Positions 34,442 through 48,223 of a stretch of 64,000 nucleotides of DNA are shown here, in pieces (position 1 is the stretch's first letter; each line of letters opens with the position of its first letter). The position numbers and the translations under genes were made by a program. The notes beneath the pieces were generated by a model, which saw only the letters and a program-made list of their open reading frames with translations, searched no databases and was not told the origin of the DNA. The stretch covers positions 26,950,001 through 27,014,000 of the forward strand of contig NC_083384.1 of assembly GCF_031755915.1 (NCBI RefSeq). The letters are read 5' to 3'. Source of the stretch: Ziziphus jujuba (taxonomy: Eukaryota; Streptophyta; Magnoliopsida; Rosales; Rhamnaceae).

Positions 34442-35119
34442 TCAAGGACAGAAGATAACCTTGTAGTTAGTTCCTCCAGGACAAGTAAAAGTGCTCGTTG
34501 CATCATCTTTAGGATAGCTATAAGCGTCAGGGCAACGATCCTTGAAAAACTTCGAGTATCTCGTAGGCCCACAGCTCCCGGAGTTGCAGCAGTACTGATC
34601 AGTCTTGAACACCGTACATGGGTTGTTGCAGCCGCCCGGTGCCCTCAACTCATTTGGGCACTGTCCATTGATATCGGCCGTGCATCTAATCACCTTGCTG
34701 CATCCACCTGACGTAGGGCTGAACTCCATCGGAACGTTGAACCCGTCGACGAGCGAGATATCAATGAAATCCAAGTTGTTGAACTGGTTGAGTGCGTATT
34801 CTGCCAGAGTGTTCGGAGGCTGGCCATAGGCTTGGCATTGTAGGATTCCCCCACAGTCACCGGTCTCGCATTTTCCCCGTCCGGCTCCGTCGAAGTTGCA
34901 TTTGGTTCGAGCCCAAATGCGAGCCTGTGTTGTGCCGGCTTTCACATTGATGGACCAAGTTTGGCCTCTGTCGAGCTTCCGGCCACCTCCAGGGATGGCG
35001 GCAGCCCAAACCGTGAAGGGACAGTTGTTTCGGATGTCGAAAACGGCTGCATCTGCCGAGGGAAAGGCGAGAGTGAAGAGAAGGAAGAAGAAAATGGAGA
35101 GGTTTTGAAAGAAGCTCAT
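34442..35119 (-). CDS. Thaumatin-like protein (PR-5), copy 3, intact
   Basis: A 225-residue intronless frame from ATG at 35,119 to the stop at 34,442. Signal peptide 1-24 (hydrophobic [10 protein letters not shown], cleavage after ADA). The mature protein is about 201 residues, the usual size for PR-5. All 16 cysteines are present: 33, 74, 84, 89, 95, 140, 146, 154, 164, 168, 177, 178, 183, 196, 213 and 224. The TLP signature is at 80-95 ([12 protein letters not shown]). The acidic cleft is complete (Arg71, Glu107, Asp120, Asp125 and Asp205/206). The protein ends at FCP with no C-terminal propeptide, which points to secretion to the apoplast rather than the vacuole. Related proteins bind fungal wall glucans or permeabilise hyphae and respond to pathogens and osmotic stress; that role is family knowledge. 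It is closest within the window to copy 4. Confidence 0.95.
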   Translation of the reverse strand: MSFFQNLSIFFFLLFTLAFPSADAAVFDIRNNCPFTVWAAAIPGGGRKLDRGQTWSINVKAGTTQARIWARTKCNFDGAGRGKCETGDCGGILQCQAYGQPPNTLAEYALNQFNNLDFIDISLVDGFNVPMEFSPTSGGCSKVIRCTADINGQCPNELRAPGGCNNPCTVFKTDQYCCNSGSCGPTRYSKFFKDRCPDAYSYPKDDATSTFTCPGGTNYKVIFCP

Positions 35120-35211
35120 TTTGATTGGTAAATGGTTTGGATTATTTATTTTATTTTATTTTATTTTTTTTGGGTAGTAAAATGGTTTGGATAAATTGGT
35201 AATGGCTACGA

Positions 35212-35223
35212 CTATATATATAG
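35212..35223 (-). promoter_or_regulatory. TATA box of TLP copy 3
   Basis: CTATATATATAG lies about 93-104 bases before the ATG. This would place transcription start near 35,180 and give a leader of about 60 bases. Confidence 0.6.
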
Positions 35224-35341
35224 CAAGAGCTAGACAACTTTGCGTATATTAGATTTGAATTTGATTTCGTGTATTTGTTTTCATTTGTGGAAATTTCCTA
35301 TAGATGATGTAATGGTTTGGACTATCTTGAATCTTGATGAA

Positions 35342-35352
35342 GACAAGTCAAA
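35342..35352 (-). promoter_or_regulatory. W-box upstream of TLP copy 3
   Basis: On the gene strand TTTGACTTGTC contains the TTGAC core bound by WRKY factors. It is identical over eleven bases to the motif upstream of TLP copy 2, though farther from the ATG (about 225 bases). Confidence 0.4.
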
Positions 35353-37539
35353 TATGTAACACCATCTTTGCCTTTATCTTAGAGTCCTCAAATCCAACGA
35401 TATTGAATTTTGTTTTATAAATCTCGTTCATACTTTGAATATATGCATTTTATATTATTGTTTCAAGACTCTCTCTAACGATATATATCCAGAAGCTTTG
35501 CAAGTATGTATATCTATCTGTTCCATTTCTATCCAATGCGCCGTATGCAAGCATTTCTATTGCATATCTTTTAACTAATATATATGTATGACTTTTTAGT
35601 GGTTAATTCTTTAGACAATTTTGACAATCAAAACGGATTATCGATCTCATTTGGTTTTCAGTCAATTTTGGAAATACGTGCAAAGTTTTCTCTCTCTTCT
35701 CTCTCTCTCTCTCTCTCTCTCTATAAAATGAAAGTGCTATAAGGACAGCTGGCCGGCCCGCAAATCGTGGCCGTATGAAATTTTCTAACACAAACTCGTC
35801 GATTTATATTTATCAAAACCAAAAAACTCATCAGTCTATGTTATTGTTATATTATTTTTTTGGACTGAATATTCAATATTGTCTAAGATATAATTGCCTT
35901 ATCTTCTAATCTACTGAATTTTATTCCAACGAGTTGAACTATAAACTTTTTTTACGTGCTTGTGCGTGTATGGATCAGCTTGGACCATGTGACCATGATG
36001 AGTTGGAAAAATAGTAGCTTACTCTAGGCCTACGAAGCTAGCGTCCGCGACTAATTTTCCATCCAATTTGTACACCATTATTTAATACTTAGCCAGAAAA
36101 GCCGTGTATAAACTCTTAAAAGTCTAATGGCATAAAGGAGAGGAGCGGGGTGTAAGTGTTAATAATATTTAAACACTATAAACCCATAATAGATCAAAAA
36201 CACATTAAATTAGCTTAATTGAAATTATTAACTATCAAAAGCATTTATTAAAGTCTTGATATATAATTTTACAAAACAGAAAATATGTTATAGGAGTACC
36301 TAAATGGATACACTTTTCTTTAATCTTATCTCGTAGGTAGGATTTGGTACACAGGATAGGTTCAGATCAAACTAGATCAGACAGGACAAGTTCAGATAAG
36401 ATAGGATAGAATAATGCAGTACTGAATAGTGGACTAATTGTCACATGTTTGGGACAGAATAGGACAGAATTGGACTATTTTTTTATTTTTTTATTTTTTT
36501 ATTTTTTAAAATAAAAAATTTAAAAATTATATTTATAATTACAATAAAAAAATGTTATATTTAATTAAGGTTGTAAATTTATATATTTATATTTACATAC
36601 AAAATTTTAATATTTTTTAACACCCACAAATTAAATTAATATATAATTTTAAAAATAAATTAAAATTAAATTATAACATAATATTTCATTAATAATAAGT
36701 AACTAAAAATTTAAAAAAAAATGATATTTATAACTCGAATTATAAATATTACATAGCAATACTCTTTTTTTTTTTTTTGGTAAAACAGCAAAACACATTA
36801 AACAAATTATATAACACATCAACCATTTGAAACTTCAAAACAATAGTCATACCCTACTTTCCAGTGAGTTCAATTTGGTTTGTAACATGTTAATTTACAT
36901 TGAAAACATAAAAAAAAAAACTAGTAAATTTATATATTTTATCCCTCTCTATTTCATCCCTCTCTACTTCATTTGACATGTTCACGTAACTTTGGTGAGA
37001 AAAGGCAGTTGGATCAGCTTGCTGACAAGCTGAACTTGTTGACAGATTCCCCTCAAGTAGCTTCATATTTAACATGCACTGCTGTTGTTTCGTGTTTCCA
37101 TTGCTCTTAGAACCAGGAAGATCATCTTAAGTTATATGACAATAGGTATGAAGTGATGTTGTGACATTACCTACATTACTTTCATTTATAGTATATCCAT
37201 GTTTTTTAGCGTCAATTGTATCAATAATGTTAGTGTTTCCCTTGAGAGGAGGAAAATCAAAGGGCAGGAAAGTTTGCATCTTCCTTTATCACTGCCAACT
37301 TTTTATCACTTTCAGTCATATCTGAAAAAGACAAGACACTTACAAGAATATCCCAATGTTGCAAAATTGCCTGACACGCCTCCAAGTATAAATATGCATG
37401 TTGTAAAGAGGAAAAAAGCACTTGCAGGACTTTTAGCATGTCATTCTGTTTGTAATATATAAGACATGGATCTGCAATGGTAGAATCCTTAAGCGTACAA
37501 TAATAATATTAAAAGATTACATACATGCATATGAACTGC
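35353..37539. other. Intergenic DNA upstream of TLP copy 3
   Basis: No supported gene. 35,500-35,780 is the segment related to 19.6-19.8 kb. A (CT)n microsatellite lies at about 35,690-35,722. 36,340-36,470 has GGACAGGATAGG-like repeats typical of a MITE end. Minus-strand open stretches at 36,890-37,462 have no recognisable product. Confidence 0.4.
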
Positions 37540-37960
37540 TTAGTTGGATCCCAAAAAGTTAGGAGACAACTTTGCTTTGTCCGAATATGGCAAAACCAAC
37601 GAAAGCATGTTCAACAGGTTCAGTTTCCTTGTCTCATCTTCGTCCAAATCCAAATCCTTGTCATGTTTCATTGAAAATTTAAAAGCCTTCTTGGCCATTT
37701 CCTCATCAACCATGAATCCTCTCTCAAGAGAACTGACACCAAGCTTAGGATCCCAATCCACCAATCCAAGCACCTCCTCCCATCACCATCAACCACAATC
37801 TGAAACCAAGTTGGGTATTTTGCAACTTGGTCCCTGAAATCATCGGGAATTCCAAACAACAACCGGCAATGATAAATCTTGCTCAACTGAATCTACTTCT
37901 TAGAAGACACCATTAGCAATTTGCAAGAAAATGTGAATGATTTATCCTGGGAAAATTTAA
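37540..37960 (-). pseudogene. PORR-domain (plant organelle RNA recognition) protein pseudogene
   Basis: Minus-strand text reads KLLMVSSKK, stop, IQLSKIYHCRLLFGIPDDF, VAKYPTWFQIVVDGDGRR, then after a one-base deletion LGLVDWDPKLGVSSLERGF, AKKAFKFSMKHDKDLDLDED, TRKLNLLNMLSLVLPYSD. This is the middle of a PORR domain, the module of WTF1-type proteins that bind organelle introns. Lesions: TAG at 37,893-37,895, a frameshift near 37,773, premature end at 37,540, and no N-terminal targeting part. The LTR insertion at 37,971 begins just beyond the last recognisable codon. Family assignment is from recalled consensus blocks and is strong. Confidence 0.75.
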
Positions 37961-37970
37961 AATAGACCAA

Positions 37971-40838
37971 TGTCAGGACCCGTCCAAAATTTTTCCCCGA
38001 AACCCTAGACAAGCCCTGATCCCAGGGAAATACCACCGAACCTTCCAACGGAAAATCCGGCAGCAACTCCCCTAAGGGTAAGACTTACCAAAAATTTCCT
38101 GCACTGAAAATACACTTCTAAAAACATCCCCTTATTCCTCCCACGTTACTACAAATTGATTTTCACAAATTTTCAGCACTTCAAAGAATAACAGCAACTC
38201 AGTGCATAAAAAAAAAAAAAAAAAAACTACATGTCCAATACAGTATACAGAGCATTATACAAATGAATATGGAATTTATACAATGACAGATAAAGAAGTA
38301 ATACAAGATGGAGAGGAAAAAAGGAAGAAATACTTCTTGGACTTTCGGCAACGAACTGAGACGTTGGGCTCGTCCCAGACAATCAACGTCTCCCAACCTG
38401 GACCTAGGGGAACGGAATTTAAAAACGTGAGATGCTAATTATCTCAGTGAGTGACCCTATCTACTGAACACTTTTAATATTTATAATATATCAATGAAAG
38501 GAATTTAATTAATATCAACAATTAAATAAATAATAATAACACTTGAAGTAATATTATCTCTCAAAACCCTCACTATTCACTCCGTTGGAAATGTTCCCCT
38601 TTTAAAACATTTTCACAAAACCCGATATTCGTACTTCCCGAAAATCAAGGGACCAAACAATTTAATAAACAACAAATAAATAATAAATACCCCAAATATA
38701 ATTAAAATGTAATAAATTATAATAAATAATTTTTGAACACTTTGGGGTTTGAAATTTCCATCCAAAAACTTATACTTGACGCACCACACCATATACCAGT
38801 GATGCCCTCCGATACCCAGCGTCCCGAGCACCGACTGGCGGGGAGATTAAAGAGAGAAACTTGCAAACGGTACTTCGGCGTCCCGACAGTACAGCTGCTG
38901 AAACTGTCATCCCGGCCAAGGAGGGGGGCAGCTGATGCGCAATATATAAGACTTGCCTGCCCTCGGTCCAATGGCAACTCACGGGAGACATAATACTTGC
39001 GCGCTAACCATATATACAACCAGAACACCAATACTGTATGAGTGCGTCTAAAACAATATTAAATTAATTATAACCGTACCGTTCTTTCCAAAATTACCGT
39101 GGAAAATATACCAATTTTCACATTTACCATCCCACATATTTTCATATAACAACCCGGTACGAAAACATCGATAACAGTAAAACAATAATTTTTCTGGTAA
39201 TACGAGGTTCGACAAATAAAATACCATGGGCATAATTATAAAAATTAAACCACCACTTTAAACAAATATTTTCATAAAATATTTAAACCAATTATGCCCA
39301 AAAATAATATGAAACCCAGACACAATTAATTACTGAAAATACTTGCTCATGTGTAATAAATAGCATTTAATCACAATAAAACAATAATTGGGAATTTCTT
39401 AATGACCCCAGATTCCCGTTTAGCACCAATGGGTAAATATATATAAAATAATATTTTTTTTCCGATTATATTTAAAATACACCACATGAGCATAAATTCC
39501 AGATATCAAATTAACACGACATAAATATAATTAATTACCCCAAAAATATTTTTAAAGGTGGATCACTTACCTCGAGCACGCAATTAAACCACGATCCACC
39601 ATAGGATCGATTCCACGACTCACCCGTGCTCCTAGAACACAATTCACACACAGTCAAATAAATTAATATTTTATTCGGATAAATAATACCCGGTACCCGG
39701 GGGGTCAAACACAAACGTTATCCAAAATTGACAAATTATATGTCTATGGAAAGCTTGTGAGATGAGGATCACATTACCGACCTCCATTGGGCCCAATTCG
39801 ACCTGCGGTGGCTGGAATTTGGCCGGAAAGTTTCGGCCAAATTTAAACTTGAGGGATCTCTCAAACGGTGGGGATTTTGGGCAATCTAACCTCAGAAATG
39901 GACTCAGAGGGATCGAAAATGGTGGAATAGAGGTATGGGTTGAGCTGGGTTGGTCGGAAAATACAAGAAAAGAGGAGAGAGAAAATTTCCGACCGGCGAC
40001 TTCTCCGGCCCGATCTGGGCGCGTCCGGCAGCCGGTGACCGTGAAATTTTGCGGCCGAGCTTGCCTCCTCCCTCTACTCATCACTGGCTGGCGCGTGTAG
40101 CAAGGTGGTGGCCGGAAACAAAGAAACGGCGACAACCCGAGAGGAAGGAGAGGAAAGGAAGAAGAAGGAGGAGAAAGAAATTCCCCCCCCCCCCCCTCTC
40201 TTTTTTTCCCCACGTGGGGAGAAGAAAAGGAAAAGAAAAAGAAAAAGAAAAAGGAGAATAAAATAAAATAAAAATAATTAAATAATATTAAAAATAATAT
40301 TATTATATAAAATAACAATAAAATAATATGATATTAAACATGGTTGACATGTGGCATCTCAACATGGTGACACATGGTCACATTTATCAAGTCACACGTG
40401 GTACATCGTTACACGTTTTAAAATAATATTAAAATAATACAATATTTGAAAAACTCTACAGGTCCATAACTTTCAAACCACATGTCCAAATCGGACGTGC
40501 CGCTAGTCTACGGACTCGTATCGACTAGTACTTCACAACCATGCATGAGTCAAAGCTCAACTTTGCATGAATAAAAAGTCAACTCTGGCACCCCTTGGAC
40601 AGTTTGGACCTCAACTTGTTTTGCTCATAACTTTCAAACCCTAGCTCCGTTTTCATTGTGCTACTAGTTTACGAACTCATGCCAATGTGTACTTCGTAAC
40701 AGTACCTCAGTCAACCTATAATTCCAACCGGAACAAAAAGTTAACTTTTGACCCCTTCGGTCAACGGTCAAAGTCAAAGTCAACGGTCAACGATAAAAGT
40801 TGAAAAACTTCCGCTGTACTTTGGGACGGGGTGTTACA
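37971..40838 (+). mobile_element. Long solo LTR, family T copy 2
   Basis: Begins TGTCAGGACCCGTCC and ends GGGACGGGGTGTTACA. CCAA stands on both sides (ACCAA before, CCAAA after), a 4-5 bp target duplication. 2,868 bases with no internal domain. It is very close to copy 3 over long stretches, e.g. the CTCGAGCACGCAATTAAACC block at 39,572 versus 63,237. Open frames such as 39,671-40,318 come from purine-rich and GC-rich LTR sequence. It contains a 14-base C run (40,183-40,196). Confidence 0.7.
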
Positions 40839-42779
40839 CCAAACTATTTGCATAAACTTAAAACCCATTGCAATTCCAAGTAACTCAACATAAAAGGCAT
40901 CGTAAATATTCAAATTCTACATATTAAAAAAAAGAAAAGAAAGGGAAAATGGATTACCTTTACAATTCTACAAATTGAGGACTTTCAAGGACCTAAACCC
41001 ATCGGCAATAACAGAGAGATCAGAATTCGTGACGCCTGGATAGAAAGACCTAGAAACCGACTAGGAGAGATCCAATTCCTGAATGCGAGAGAACCTAGGG
41101 GCCATTCTGCGAAGCATGTGATGCCCCGGGGGCTCTTCCTCTCGGTGCTCTGCAAATAGAAGGAGAAGAAAGGTCATGAAATGGAAGGAAGAAGAATAAT
41201 AATGTCGATAAAAGGCTAGAACAAATAAAGAGATGCAAAGATGGAGGGTAGAGTAAGAACCATACTCACCTGTCATGTTTATTTCTCGGAGAGATGCAGA
41301 CGTCCGACGAGAGAGACGATTGTTCACCTTATCCAGAGAGCTCCTTTGATTTTCCACCACAATCCAAGGATTTTCTTCGGCAAGAGAACACCAACAAGAG
41401 AGAGTAGGGCTTCATTTGAGTTTGGGACAAAAATGACTGAGGGGAGAGACATGTCAAAGGAGTCACAATCGATTGGGATTAAAACATTGTTTAGGACAAC
41501 TTGTCTCGATCTCAAATTGTAAAACCAAACATTAGACAGGGACATAGTCCCATCCAATCCTGGCAATTCCCGCCTACCAAACACACCCTTATAGGTCTAT
41601 GTGAATTCATAAACCCTAAGAAAATACATTGTATGTGTGTTTTTCTAATTTGCTCTATCAATAAAGCCTTGGCCTTTTAAATATTGAAGTCATGTGCAAG
41701 TAACATCGCATATCCATTAATTTTAACAGACAAACATAAAATAATAATAATAATAAAATATGGATAAGCCAAATGAGCTTCTAAAGAGAGCGAATTTTCT
41801 AATCCAATGGGTTAACTGGAGTATTATGGAGAGTGTATGTTTAAGGACCCTACTGCATAAGTCAATTAATAAATCAATCCTATTAATAGTACAAATAAGC
41901 CATGTAATTTAGTTATAGATAATTGCTAATCCATATAATATATATATATATATATATCTAATGTAGGAGACACCCCCTATGAGCTTTTATAGAAGCAAGC
42001 AGACCTATGATAGGAGTCCTTATTTATTGACATTGAAGTTTTGGCATAAAATTAAGCATGCTTGTCTGAAACCAAAAGGAAGCTAATCGCTAGAATGCGA
42101 GCTATCATCACTGGCAAGTTTCAAACATATGTAGTATTCAATGGTGAAAGTAATTATTAAGTCTTCTGGTAATATCCAGTCGTATAAATATATGGCTAGA
42201 AAGATATATAGTAATCCAGCTAAACTTAATTTTACAATTTTTAACACGATGACAAAATGAGCAATGTATATCAGCAAAGCTAAAATTAGATCCTCAATAT
42301 TAAAACTAACGTCAAACTTCCTTTTCAGCATTTGGTTCATATTAAATGTTAAGATTTAAAATTATATTTATTAATCACTTAATCAAAAGAAAGTTCAATT
42401 TTTCAAAATAGATTTTAGTATATCACCAACCTCATTTTTAACCATTTTTTAATTTTAAATCCCAGCATTTAATATGATCTATGGGCTAGAAAAGGAATAC
42501 TAGGGAAACATTTGTTAATAGAATGTTTATTCCGCATAAAATAGGAATATACTTATTCATAGGAATTAAAAAAGGAAAAAGAGAAAAGTTGTTAAATAAA
42601 ACGTACACCAAATAGTCCAATTATACTGCAAATCCTTAGGATTTAATATCCAAAATAGAGGTTTTTCATCTTAAGGCTAATTTTATGAAACTGAACCTTT
42701 AAAAGATCTTAATAACATCTAGAAGACATCCTCAACACAATTTGGTTATAGATTCTCTGAAAACAACAAAATTTTATCT
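40839..42779. other. Intergenic DNA
   Basis: No supported gene. Minus-strand open stretches at 41,061-41,584 have no recognisable family; they could be 5' exons or UTR of the PORR remnant separated by the LTR, but this is a guess. An (AT)n tract lies at about 41,937-41,957. Confidence 0.35.
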
Positions 42780-43553
42780 AATACTTAACTATTTGACCCG
42801 TAAATGGAAATATATTCAAACGTTTTCCAAAATTAGCAAATAATATAAGAATGGAAAACTTATGAGAATCACATTGGTCCAAAAATAATGCCGATGATTG
42901 GAAAGCTCATCAAAAACTTTGATCAAACTTGAAGTGATCTCTTAAACTATGAGAAATCTTGATCTATAGAGGCCGAAATTGATTTTAAAGGGTCCAAAAA
43001 AAGGAAGAAGAAGGTATGGGTTTGGTTTATCAATGACCCAAATAGAAAATCATTACTGGCATGATTCAGGCTCATTTGCCAGTGGATTGGCTTAAGATTC
43101 AAAAGTTTTGATCATTGAAGGATAGGCTTGAAGGGGGTCCGAGCATGTGGTGTGATTAGAGACTAGAAACTAATTTGATCAACAATGATAATGGTTTTAG
43201 GTTGACCTGATTGAAGCTGTGTTCATAGAAATTCTACGGTTTTCAGGGACATAATGGAATTTTGTGATAACTTTCCTGATAGAATTGCTCCTTAATGTAT
43301 ATATAGGTCCTTGAGTTACTAACAGATAAATATTGAGGGTGGTTAAAATATAGATACTTAAAAGTTCACAGATTCATAACTTTTTTAACCATAACTTAAA
43401 ATTTAGTATGCTAACAGTCTACAAATTCATGTTGACAAGCTCTATACAATCAACTTTATCATATAAAAAGTAAAACTTAAGACCCATACATGATCCACTT
43501 AATCAAACTTGGTCAAACTTGTACAGCATGGTTATTTTGGAACAGTTTGTTAC
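42780..43553 (+). repeat. 3' part of a diverged family T LTR
   Basis: Matches copies 2 and 3 from the CAAACGTTTTCCAAAATT block (compare 39,711) to a terminal GGAACAGTTTGTTACA (compare GGGACGGGGTGTTACA). Diverged and 5'-truncated. Confidence 0.5.
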
Positions 43554-44880
43554 ATAGCCCGTCTAAAAGTAAGTTATGTTGGTGGACTACAAGTCATTGC
43601 CCATAAAAGCATAATATTCAAGAGGGCGATGTAACATTCCATGCCAAAAAAAGTGTTAAAGTTTAAATTTTTGACCCGATTTGACCAAAGTTTACTAGAA
43701 TTGACCAAGTAGAGTATAATATTGACTTTTTATATGGTCAAGGTTTGATGTTGATTAGCATACCATTATATAATGCTCGTCAACACAAGTGTATAGACTG
43801 ATGATATGTCTAATTCTGAGCTACAGTTAGAAAGATATGCTTGAAATAATAAAAAAGGCAGTTTGGTTATTTGCCAATTTGACCCCACATATTTAAGTAT
43901 TGTACTATTATTCTAATTAAAACCCAGAAATGGGTTCTATATCTCCATTCATTCTCTCTCTTCTTTCTTTCTTTCTTTTTTTTTTCTTTCTTTCTTTCTT
44001 TTTCTCCTTCCTTATCCTCAATGAATAAACCCTTTCCAAGTTAAAAAAAAAAAAAAAAATTTGCAACGCACCAGCATATCTTCCACTCACTAATTTTTCC
44101 ATTTTCTAATCACTTCATGTCATGCCACCACCATTTGAAAGCTCATGCACCATAGAACTAATCCCTGCTATTATGTCACCATGAAACCACTTGAAACCAC
44201 CAGAATTGAGACAAAACGGTGTCCCATGACGAGCTCTAGTCACCAGATTTTGGTGAGTTTCAGACTATAAGTTAGCTTCTTTCCCACTTATATTAACCTT
44301 TTGAGTTCGATTTCAAGCTCTATTTTTCTCAATTCACACTCCTTTGTCAGGCAGGAAAAGACCCACTTTGGGCTATGATTTTCTAATCAAATTCTAGCCA
44401 CCACTAACGATTTGTGATTTATGGAGTTAAGGTTTGTCATTATGTTAAATTTGGACAAAAATCGGACAAGTCTTCAATTTTTGTTACAATTAGGTTCCTA
44501 GTGATTATTAGGAGCTAATGGAATTTTCAATTTCAATTAATAATCAAAATATTGAAAAAACCAAACGAGTTCACTGTTTAATCTATCCAATTTGGTATTC
44601 AATTTTGATAATTCTTGAATCATAGCATAAAATTGAGCCCTTGAGATTTTTTTATGGAAACTAAAATAATATTTTTCGTACTATTTTAGGCACTTAATAC
44701 TGAGTCAGGAGACAGCCTGTTGTAGAGCATGAATGAGTACCTAAAATATGGTAAATAAAATAAATTGTAGTTTGTGTTTTGGTTTTGCTGGCATATTAAT
44801 TTAATGCTTTAAACTTTATTGTGTGTGATTTTGGAATTTATGTGTATACATATGAACACATATGGGTATATATATATATA

Positions 44881-45073
44881 TAGGGGTCTTCTATGATGCG
44901 GATATCTCCATGTTTTTATTGTGAGAACCTCCTCAAAGATGATGGTTTATGAAGATACTATCGTTAATATTATACACAAAGACAATGATTTTTTTCAAAA
45001 ACTGTTGTCTTTGCAAACATCAACGCCTGCATAATAAAAAAGATACGGACGTCTGCACCATAGAATTCTTCTA
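44881..45073. mobile_element. Foldback MITE, family C, copy 1
   Basis: Inserted in (AT)n. Left TCTTCTATGATGCGGATATC and right ACGTCTGCACCATAGAATTC are inverted; the arms continue with GATGGTTTATGAAGATACTA... and its worn complement. Same family as 54,886-55,049. Confidence 0.55.
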
Positions 45074-46186
45074 TATATATATGGATAGTTATATTTACTT
45101 GATTAAGTGGTCTTAGCATATTACTTGAGATAGTAGTTTAGGGATTAGAACTATATTTTGATGTTAAGTTCAATTTTCGCTCTAAGAATTGATAACTTGG
45201 AGAAATTGTTGTGTTTTTTTTTTTAATTGAGTTTAATAATATATTATTTGATTTCTTCGATTCCAAATTATATTATGAGAATGATGTTGTTGGATTTGGA
45301 ATGTTGGCATCGGGTGGCAAGAAATTTCTAACGTAAGTAATCAAATTCTTATAAATGTTGTGGTTATCTTTGTTTTGGAAAGGGTTATAGTTGTATTTAT
45401 TTATTTGGGCTAGTTTTGGAAAATTAAGGAGTGCTATATATATGATTTTTATTTCAAAATGTTTGAGTGACTTTGATTCATTATCTTTCTATATTTATAT
45501 ATATATATATATATATGATATTTAAATGTGAGTGGTTTATTTTTCATATATCATATCTTAGGGTTATATATATATATAAAAATTGTCAGATTATATTTGT
45601 GATTTTTTAAGTTTTTTTATGTATGTTTAATTATATTTATTTATATACTAATTTATATTTTAAAGAAAATACTTTCTGGTGATGATTTCTTTTTATAAGA
45701 TATCCTGTTTGGTAATAATTTTTCATTTACAGTTTAAAAATTGTATTATAAAATATCGATGTTTTCATATTGGTATATTTATCCATGATTATTTAGTTTT
45801 TAAATGAATCATATAATACTAATGTTCTCGATATATGAGCTTGATTTCAACGCTTAGATTATATGTAGTCATCCTTCGTGTACTGTGGTGGGCGAGGGTA
45901 AGCAAATATTTTGTAATGATGGCATTAACCATCCTCTTCATAGCCAAAGGATGGCAAGGTATATTTAGCCCTCCTATGGGAGCAATGAGAAAAGGTAAAT
46001 AAGTATTTTTCAGTAATAGCATTAGTCATCCTCCCCTTAGTTTAGGACGATAACTTATTTAGCAACGAAACCTTTAGGATGCTAAAGGGGCCTCGTGCAC
46101 CTCCTCCCTTCTATCAAGTGGTATGTGGGACACCAAACATTACTTGACAGCACTCGTATATCTTATGGTGTATCAGGTATCTTTTG

Positions 46187-46217
<31 letters not shown>

Positions 46218-47593
46218 GTGTTAGGTGTATCATACAATCCTGTTGCAGTGACCCAGTTATGTCTACTGGTAGTTGGATATGGATTATGCCTACAGGTAGT
46301 TTATTAATATATTTATGCTATCAACGAGATCGGCAGATTAGATGGCCACTTTAAGCAGCTACCCTTGACTATATTGCTAGTAGTATGCCTACAAGCAGAT
46401 ACATATGTTGATTATGCCTGCTAAAGATATTATAAGGTTATGTACTAGTATATATTATGGTATGTTAGGTAACTTTTAGTTTTATTTAATAAACATTTTT
46501 ACATCGGTTTTATATGGTTTCGACGTTTTGTATTTATAGATTTATTTATGATTTTAATTAATGTTTTAAAATGATTTTAGATATCAAAGTTTGAATAATT
46601 TTTTCATTTATTACCATTATATTATATTGTTATTAAAGTTATTTTTACTCACTGGGAGGATTTTCATCTCGCTCTTTAATTGTCTTATTTTCGCTTCCCC
46701 AAAATTCACATGTTATATATATATATATATATATTCTGGTTATATGTATATTGTGTTAGGATAGTAAATTCACGGTATTGGGTGTGAATGTTTGATATAA
46801 ACGGGTTAGCTTACATGTAGGTTATTTATGTAACATCCTTATCTCCACTAACAGATCTGTCACTTTCTATCGATATATCTCAATTTAGCCACCGCATTTG
46901 GTATATGATTTTTTGTTTAGAGCTTTCCAGGATTACTCTCTCTTGTAAGAGTAACTATTATTACATTTGAATCATTCCTTAATCTACATCCGGGTGATAT
47001 GAAATTGAACATCAGATAGCCTATCAACACCCCGCATCTGCCATGTTAGTCGTCACAATTTAGCCTATAAGCAGGTTTACATCCTTAAGGTTATTCAGCC
47101 TTTAGGGAGATATTTTAGCCTTCAGAGGGGTATTTTAGCCTACAATCAAGTTCTTCATCCTTCGAACAGTTATCTCAGCCTTGGATTATATACATATTCA
47201 TACATGTATCAATGTATTCACGTGATTTTGAATAGTGATGATATTATTGGAATTATTGTTTGTTATTATTATTATTATGGCTGTATTCATTATTACTAAT
47301 AATATTATGGACCTTGGATGATACGAATTATATTTATGTTTATATTTATATTTATATTTACAAGCTGATAAATATTTATGGAGTGCTGTAAATTTGTGGA
47401 ATTATAGTAAGTGGGAGGTCTGGGAAAGCTATGAATATATAGAAGTGTGTTTTCTGTGTAGAGTTAAACTTGGATAAGTTTACTTTATAGAGGAGATATT
47501 GTCGAATTTTCTATAGAATTTTTTATGAGTTTTTCCCTAGTTGAGGCCATCCTAAAATTCGAATAGAGAACTGTAAGAGAGGTCTTAACGTTT

Positions 47594-47605
47594 TGGTATC
47601 AGAAC
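47594..47605 (+). other. Primer-binding-site-like sequence
   Basis: TGGTATCAGAAC differs at one base from the TGGTATCAGAGC complementary to plant initiator tRNA-Met. It lies just after the 5' LTR, where reverse transcription would be primed. Confidence 0.6.
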
Positions 47606-48223
47606 TCTAGATTCCGTTATACCTAAGAATTATGTGTACTGTGGTGCCCAAACATATTATCCATCATCATTTATTTACTTTTGAGCAATAATTTATGTGA
47701 AAAAGTGATATGTAATCACTTTAGTCTATCAAAGGATGATGCTACCAGATAGCCCGAGTAGTAAGTACAAGTCTTTTATAGTTGTGCTCCTAGTTGAGCA
47801 TACTAAATTTCGGCGATGAAATTTTTGCGAGGGTAAATTGTAATATCTTGTATCGTGAAAACTGTCAAAATTTAAAATTTTGACCAATCTTAACTGGAGT
47901 TAAATGGGATTGACCAAGTGGAGCTCAAGGTTGACTTTTTATATGGTTAAGGTTTAGTGTTGACTAGCATACATTATCTAATACTCATCAACATGAGTTT
48001 ATAGGCTATGCGCATGTCCAATCCTAAACTACAGTTAAAAAGATATAGTCAAAGTAGTGTTAAACACATTTTGATCATTTACCAATTTGACCCTATATAT
48101 TTACGTGTTGCATTATTTTACTACTAAACTATTATTATTTGAATTAACTAAAACCCATAAACGAATTCTATACATAAATATATATTTATATATATATGTA
48201 TAACAATTATTTCCCAAATCAAG

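Noticed and set aside
39671..40318. 215-codon minus-strand open frame
   Set aside because: It lies wholly inside the family T LTR, starts in poly-T/AT sequence, and its translation follows purine/pyrimidine-rich LTR text. The matching region of copy 3 gives unrelated open frames (63,337-63,910).
41061..41584. Minus-strand open stretches of 86-99 codons
   Set aside because: No recognisable domain, and low-complexity parts at the ends; kept only as a possible flank of the PORR remnant.
44000..44080. Poly-T/poly-A pair as a possible retroposed gene end
   Set aside because: CT-rich and A-rich runs inside the LTR with no coding sequence next to them.
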